A stretch of 64,000 bases of DNA, taken from assembly GCA_040004035.1 (NCBI GenBank), contig JAMPLN010000025.1; one strand, written 5' to 3'. This DNA is from Microcoleus vaginatus_C. GTDB lineage: Bacteria > Cyanobacteriota > Cyanobacteriia > Cyanobacteriales > Microcoleaceae. Positions within the stretch are counted from its first letter, which is position 1. Each line of letters opens with the position of its first letter. A program made the translations under genes and the position numbers. Shown here in pieces: positions 61,073 through 64,000 of this stretch. The notes below the pieces were generated by a model. That model was not told where the DNA came from. It ran no database searches and saw only the letters and a program-made list of their open reading frames with translations.

Positions 61073-61152
61073 TGTACGGTTTAAGTTTAAGTTTGAGTTT
61101 AAACTTGTACTCTGTTTATATCTTAAACCATAACTATCAAAAAAGCAAGCAA

Positions 61153-61884
61153 TTAGCGGAAAATAAATTGAAATATTCGCTCTCCCACTCTCTGTTCCTC
61201 AACTTCAGAATTGTTAGCTTCTTCGCGGGCGAACATAACAGCTTGCTGCAAGATTTCCACCCTTTGCAGCAACTCATTGATCCGCCGTGCTGGCAAAGCT
61301 CCAGAAAACTTGACAGTCCGCCAATAGCCGATCGTAATATCTTCGTAATAAACATCGACTTGAGCCGGGTGGTGTTCGGTAGCTTCAGCTTTAACGTGAT
61401 TGCGCGGAGTTTTAAAAGTCTTGAGAGTTTGCACCGGTTCTGTTGCCCAACAGTCGGCCGAAGCATCGAAGTTCCAAGTCTCGGAAGCATCTAAGACTGG
61501 AAGTTTTTTGATAAATGCTTGCAAATCTGCTAACTGCTTTTCAATGAATAGCAAATAGCTGACGGGAACTTGGCTCAAAAGCACGTTTCCGTCTACAGTT
61601 ACGTCTGCGCGGGCGCTACAATTTGTCCAATCTTTGGTTGCGGTTACGTCGAAGAGTTTGGTCAAAACTTCAGTCGTTTTGCGGATAATCTCTTCTGCTT
61701 TGACTTCCACTTTTTTGGACTCTGGCGGCAGTTGTTCGCCTTCTTCGTCTTTGGGACGATAAGTGCGGGAGATTCCAGAAAGCACAGCGGGCTTCTGGAG
61801 AGCTTTTTGAGCTTCTGCCAGTTCTTGAACCGAGCGGCTTTTGATGCCTTTTTCGATCGCAATAATCTGATTTAAGCGTGCCAT
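61153..61884 (-). CDS. Conserved protein of unknown function upstream of the tRNA-like RNAs
   Basis: 243 residues. Opens MARLNQIIAIEKGIKSRSVQ and contains LSGISRTYRPKDEEGEQLPP, DVTATKDWTNCSARADVTVD, VSYLLFIEKQLADLQAFIKK, PRNHVKAEATEHHPAQVDVY and a helical end RRINELLQRVEILQQAVMF. I recall near-identical layouts in actinobacterial proteins (possibly DUF7873), unusual conservation across phyla that suggests horizontal transfer. No membrane segments. On the same strand and just upstream of the two permuted tRNA-like RNAs (gap 81 nt). A link between the protein and the RNAs is a hypothesis. Confidence 0.7.
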   Translation of the reverse strand: MARLNQIIAIEKGIKSRSVQELAEAQKALQKPAVLSGISRTYRPKDEEGEQLPPESKKVEVKAEEIIRKTTEVLTKLFDVTATKDWTNCSARADVTVDGNVLLSQVPVSYLLFIEKQLADLQAFIKKLPVLDASETWNFDASADCWATEPVQTLKTFKTPRNHVKAEATEHHPAQVDVYYEDITIGYWRTVKFSGALPARRINELLQRVEILQQAVMFAREEANNSEVEEQRVGERIFQFIFR

Positions 61885-62023
61885 TGTTCGATTTTATTGA
61901 CGCTGAACTCACATCAAGTCCGGTTGATTTTGATAATCAAATGGTTTGTCCTGTGGCTTTTAGGGCTTTGATAACTCTCCCTCCTCAGTACAAACTTCAC
62001 GATCGTTCTTTAACCAGACTTGT
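61885..62023. other. Spacer upstream of the conserved gene
   Basis: No gene recognised. It presumably holds the promoter for the minus-strand gene at 61884. Confidence 0.4.
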
Positions 62024-62239
62024 TCATTTTGTAGTATTGCATAATTCAATATAAATTACAACCTTTTTTTTGTAGGCGCGGTGCCAAGAGAACCCGCCGC
62101 TATCCGTGCCCAGCAATTTATCTCTCAAAAAATCGGCCAAATCTCTAGCGTCGCTGCCAAAGTGTAGCAAATATAACTCTTTGTCAGCGCTCCAACTACC
62201 TCTGGAGATAGATGCGGGAATCCCTCTCAGGGCGCGTTG
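62024..62239 (-). pseudogene. Possible gene remnant without start codon
   Basis: An open minus-strand frame of about 72 codons reads LRGIPASISRGSWSADKELY, LLHFGSDARDLADFLRDKLL and GFSWHRAYKKKVVIYIE before TGA 62026-62024. The composition looks coding, but there is no ATG, GTG or TTG near its 5' end. I do not recognise the family. It may be the C-terminal remnant of a lost gene. Confidence 0.3.
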
Positions 62240-62360
62240 TCATATCGGGAAATATTTCTTAACATATAGATAACAAAGGGAATCCGAGGAGACACCAAAA
62301 ATCCTTAAGCCCTTGGGGTGCCCCGGTTAATCAGACTTTTCGCAAACAAGGGCTAAATCA

Positions 62361-62615
62361 ATGAACAAGCAGCAAAACTCCGAAGTTTCAGCATTTTTGC
62401 CCATGCTCCAAAAAGGCATTTGGCTGTTTGGGATTCTCTCTTGGATATTCGGGCTGACAGATAGAACTATTGCACTATTATCTGACGGATATTTGTCGGC
62501 GATCGATATTGTCCAGCTATTTACAGCATCCTTTTTCTTCATTAGCTGGCTGTTGTTAAGCCCGTTTTTGGGTCTTAACTCCCAGAGTCGGCCGAAGGAA
62601 GAAGCATCTTCCTAG
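62361..62615 (+). CDS. Small membrane protein, hypothetical
   Basis: 84 residues with two hydrophobic segments (MLQKGIWLFGILSWIFGL and IVQLFTASFFFISWLLLSPF). AAGGGC precedes the ATG. No family recognised. Convergent with the EI24 gene (3-nt gap). Confidence 0.5.
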   Translation: MNKQQNSEVSAFLPMLQKGIWLFGILSWIFGLTDRTIALLSDGYLSAIDIVQLFTASFFFISWLLLSPFLGLNSQSRPKEEASS

Positions 62616-62618
62616 TTT

Positions 62619-63512
62619 TTAATTGGTAATGTTAGTTTCTCGATCGCTCTTTGTTTCTTCTGGGGCAAAGCGGGCCGGCCAAATGCGATCGCAAAAAAAC
62701 AAAGTTCCCGCCGTCACGCACAGCGGAATCGCCAACAGATTCAACAGCGGAATGCTCACCAAACCCAAACAAACCAAACCAAAACTCCCGCTGGCCGGCA
62801 AACTCGCCCAAATTATCTCCAATTTCTCCTGAAAAGGTCGCCTGCGCCTCTCCAAAGGTGCATCTAGAAAGTCCAAACAGACAATAGTCGCGCCCAAAGC
62901 TACGCCACCCAAACTGCTAAGAATAGAACCGACACCAGGGAGAAAATTTAGCAGCAGCAGCGGTATACCGACGCTAAACAAAATTTGTAGTTTTCGCAGT
63001 TCAAAGGCGATCGCCCTTTGAATATCCCCAAAACTACTCGCCCAATTCATTGGTGCTTCTGCGGGCAATTGACCGTTCCGCAGGAGTTCCAATTGTTCGG
63101 AAAGTTTGCCGTACCAGGGCGAACCTAAAATCACGCCAAACTGCACTAACAAAAATCCAATTATCAGCAAAAGTCCTGACACTAGGAGTACCCGCAGCAG
63201 CCAGCCGAAAGCAACTGTTAACACGCCGAGAAAGCTCAGCCAAGCTGGAAAACTCGCAATTAGAGTATTAAATCGGACGGACAAATCGGCAACCAAAACG
63301 TCTATCCCTGCCAAACTGGGAAATAGCAAGCTTAAATAAAGACCAATACCAATTATAAAATTTAGCACCACGGGAACTAATACATAAGTCCACAGCTTGG
63401 GAGTTTGCAAAATCAGCGTGAAAGCTCGCAAAGGATAGGTGAAACCTGCCAGGAGTCTAATTGGTGCGGTAATGGCGGCGTGGGCGGGGTTTGAATTTAG
63501 CTGTTTTGACAT
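62619..63512 (-). CDS. EI24-domain (CysZ-like) membrane protein
   Basis: 297 residues with about six hydrophobic segments, for example LWTYVLVPVVLNFIIGIGLY, LLVSGLLLIIGFLLVQFGVI and LVCLGLVSIPLLNLLAIPLC. The pattern FTLILQTPKLWTYVLVPV and the SPWYGKLSEQLE segment are typical of EI24/CysZ proteins. E. coli CysZ moves sulfate, but most cyanobacterial members have no proven role. Divergent from comB. Confidence 0.82.
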   Translation of the reverse strand: MSKQLNSNPAHAAITAPIRLLAGFTYPLRAFTLILQTPKLWTYVLVPVVLNFIIGIGLYLSLLFPSLAGIDVLVADLSVRFNTLIASFPAWLSFLGVLTVAFGWLLRVLLVSGLLLIIGFLLVQFGVILGSPWYGKLSEQLELLRNGQLPAEAPMNWASSFGDIQRAIAFELRKLQILFSVGIPLLLLNFLPGVGSILSSLGGVALGATIVCLDFLDAPLERRRRPFQEKLEIIWASLPASGSFGLVCLGLVSIPLLNLLAIPLCVTAGTLFFCDRIWPARFAPEETKSDRETNITN

Positions 63513-63601
63513 ATTTTCTGCTTTTGAGGACTAGACTCTATTTTCTATTATCCACTTTCCATTATTATTGCTGATGAGGATTTATCGCAGGTAGCCCAAA
63601 A

Positions 63602-64000
63602 GTGAAGCTTTTTATTTACCATACCCCGGAACTTACGCCAGCCGACAAAATGCCGGCTTGCGCGATCGCAGTTGATGTGCTGCGGGCGACTACGACAATG
63701 GCAACGGCCCTGAATAATGGGGCGGAAGCTGTCCAAGTTTTCAGCGACTTAGATAAGCTAATGGCCGAGAGCGAAAAATGGCCTGCAGATAAGCGGATTC
63801 GCGCTGGAGAGCGCGGCGGCGGCAAAGTTGACGGATTTGACATGGGGAATTCTCCGCTGGACTGCACGCCAGAAAAGGTGACGGGGAAGCGAATTTTTAT
63901 CAGCACAACTAACGGTACTCGCGCTCTGGAGCGAGTTCAAGCTGCTGCAACTGTGTTAACGGCGGCTTTGATTAACCGCAAATCTGTGGTGCAGTTTTTG
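63602..64000 (+). CDS. comB: 2-phosphosulfolactate phosphatase, N-terminal part (runs off window)
   Basis: 133 codons from GTG 63602 to the window end. Characteristic segments: IAVDVLRATTTMATALNNGA, RAGERGGGKVDGFDMGNSP and IFISTTNGTRALE, as in ComB. In methanogens ComB acts in coenzyme M synthesis; in cyanobacteria the product's role is not established. The remaining about 110 residues are outside the window. Confidence 0.9.
   Translation, partial: MKLFIYHTPELTPADKMPACAIAVDVLRATTTMATALNNGAEAVQVFSDLDKLMAESEKWPADKRIRAGERGGGKVDGFDMGNSPLDCTPEKVTGKRIFISTTNGTRALERVQAAATVLTAALINRKSVVQFL

Overview
The window comes from a filamentous cyanobacterium, most likely of the Oscillatoria/Microcoleus kind. 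The HIP1 octamer GCGATCGC and the core CGATCG recur throughout. There is a complete Calvin-cycle/oxidative pentose phosphate block (fbp-tal-zwf-opcA), a chlorophyll magnesium chelatase subunit (chlD), a ClpR/ClpP3 pair, cyanobacterium-specific families (KGK, DUF3370, DUF4335/DUF3038, Uma2, PEP-CTERM) and many heptanucleotide and palindromic intergenic repeats.

Layout. 1-6.1 kb: an IS66-type transposase end inserted into a CHAT/AAA gene, two Hanks-type kinases (one with a long ankyrin array) and a DUF4058 remnant. 6.2-12 kb: fbp, tal, zwf, opcA, the oxidative pentose phosphate operon. 12.3-19.6 kb: cobyrinate a,c-diamide synthase, then a nitrogen-scavenging group (ureidoglycolate lyase, cytosine-deaminase-like enzyme, AtzG and AtzE) broken by two KGK genes. 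19.6-24.6 kb: rpsU, prfB with a programmed frameshift, Uma2, a radical SAM/TPR protein and a Bax-inhibitor-1 protein. 25-27.7 kb: a PEP-CTERM protein and chlD. 27.8-38.6 kb: three paralogous RsbRD-type histidine kinases, an ArsB/NhaD-like transporter, two copies of a ydaO-type (c-di-AMP) riboswitch, an NrtA-type ABC importer and a universal stress protein; part of this is a roughly 2-kb tandem duplication. 38.8-46.9 kb: a peptidase, a nucleoside hydrolase and cyanobacterial conserved proteins. 47.2-49 kb: a type II restriction-modification system with a controller protein and C-boxes. 49-60.7 kb: mutS2, a two-component hybrid, thrB, a VWA protein, clpR-clpP3, a J-domain protein and a zinc-ribbon kinase. 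60.7-64 kb: two tandem tRNA-like RNAs with their halves in permuted order, downstream of a conserved gene of unknown role, then membrane proteins and the start of comB.

Most notable. (1) At 60796-61080 (minus strand) two units carry a tRNA 3' half (variable loop, T arm, acceptor) followed by a 5' half (acceptor, D arm); in each unit the two halves pair with each other in the acceptor and anticodon stems. This is the topology of a circularly permuted tRNA or a YrlA-type Y RNA. (2) A duplicated c-di-AMP riboswitch heads an ABC-importer operon; the duplicated leader is almost identical between copies while the neighbouring kinase copies have diverged strongly. (3) Dispersed repeats have entered coding sequences in frame (chlD, thrB, cbiA, mutS2, a response regulator) and supply starts or N-termini to others (atzE, the DUF3370 gene).

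Everything here is read by eye. Family names rest on motif and sequence recall, not on searches.
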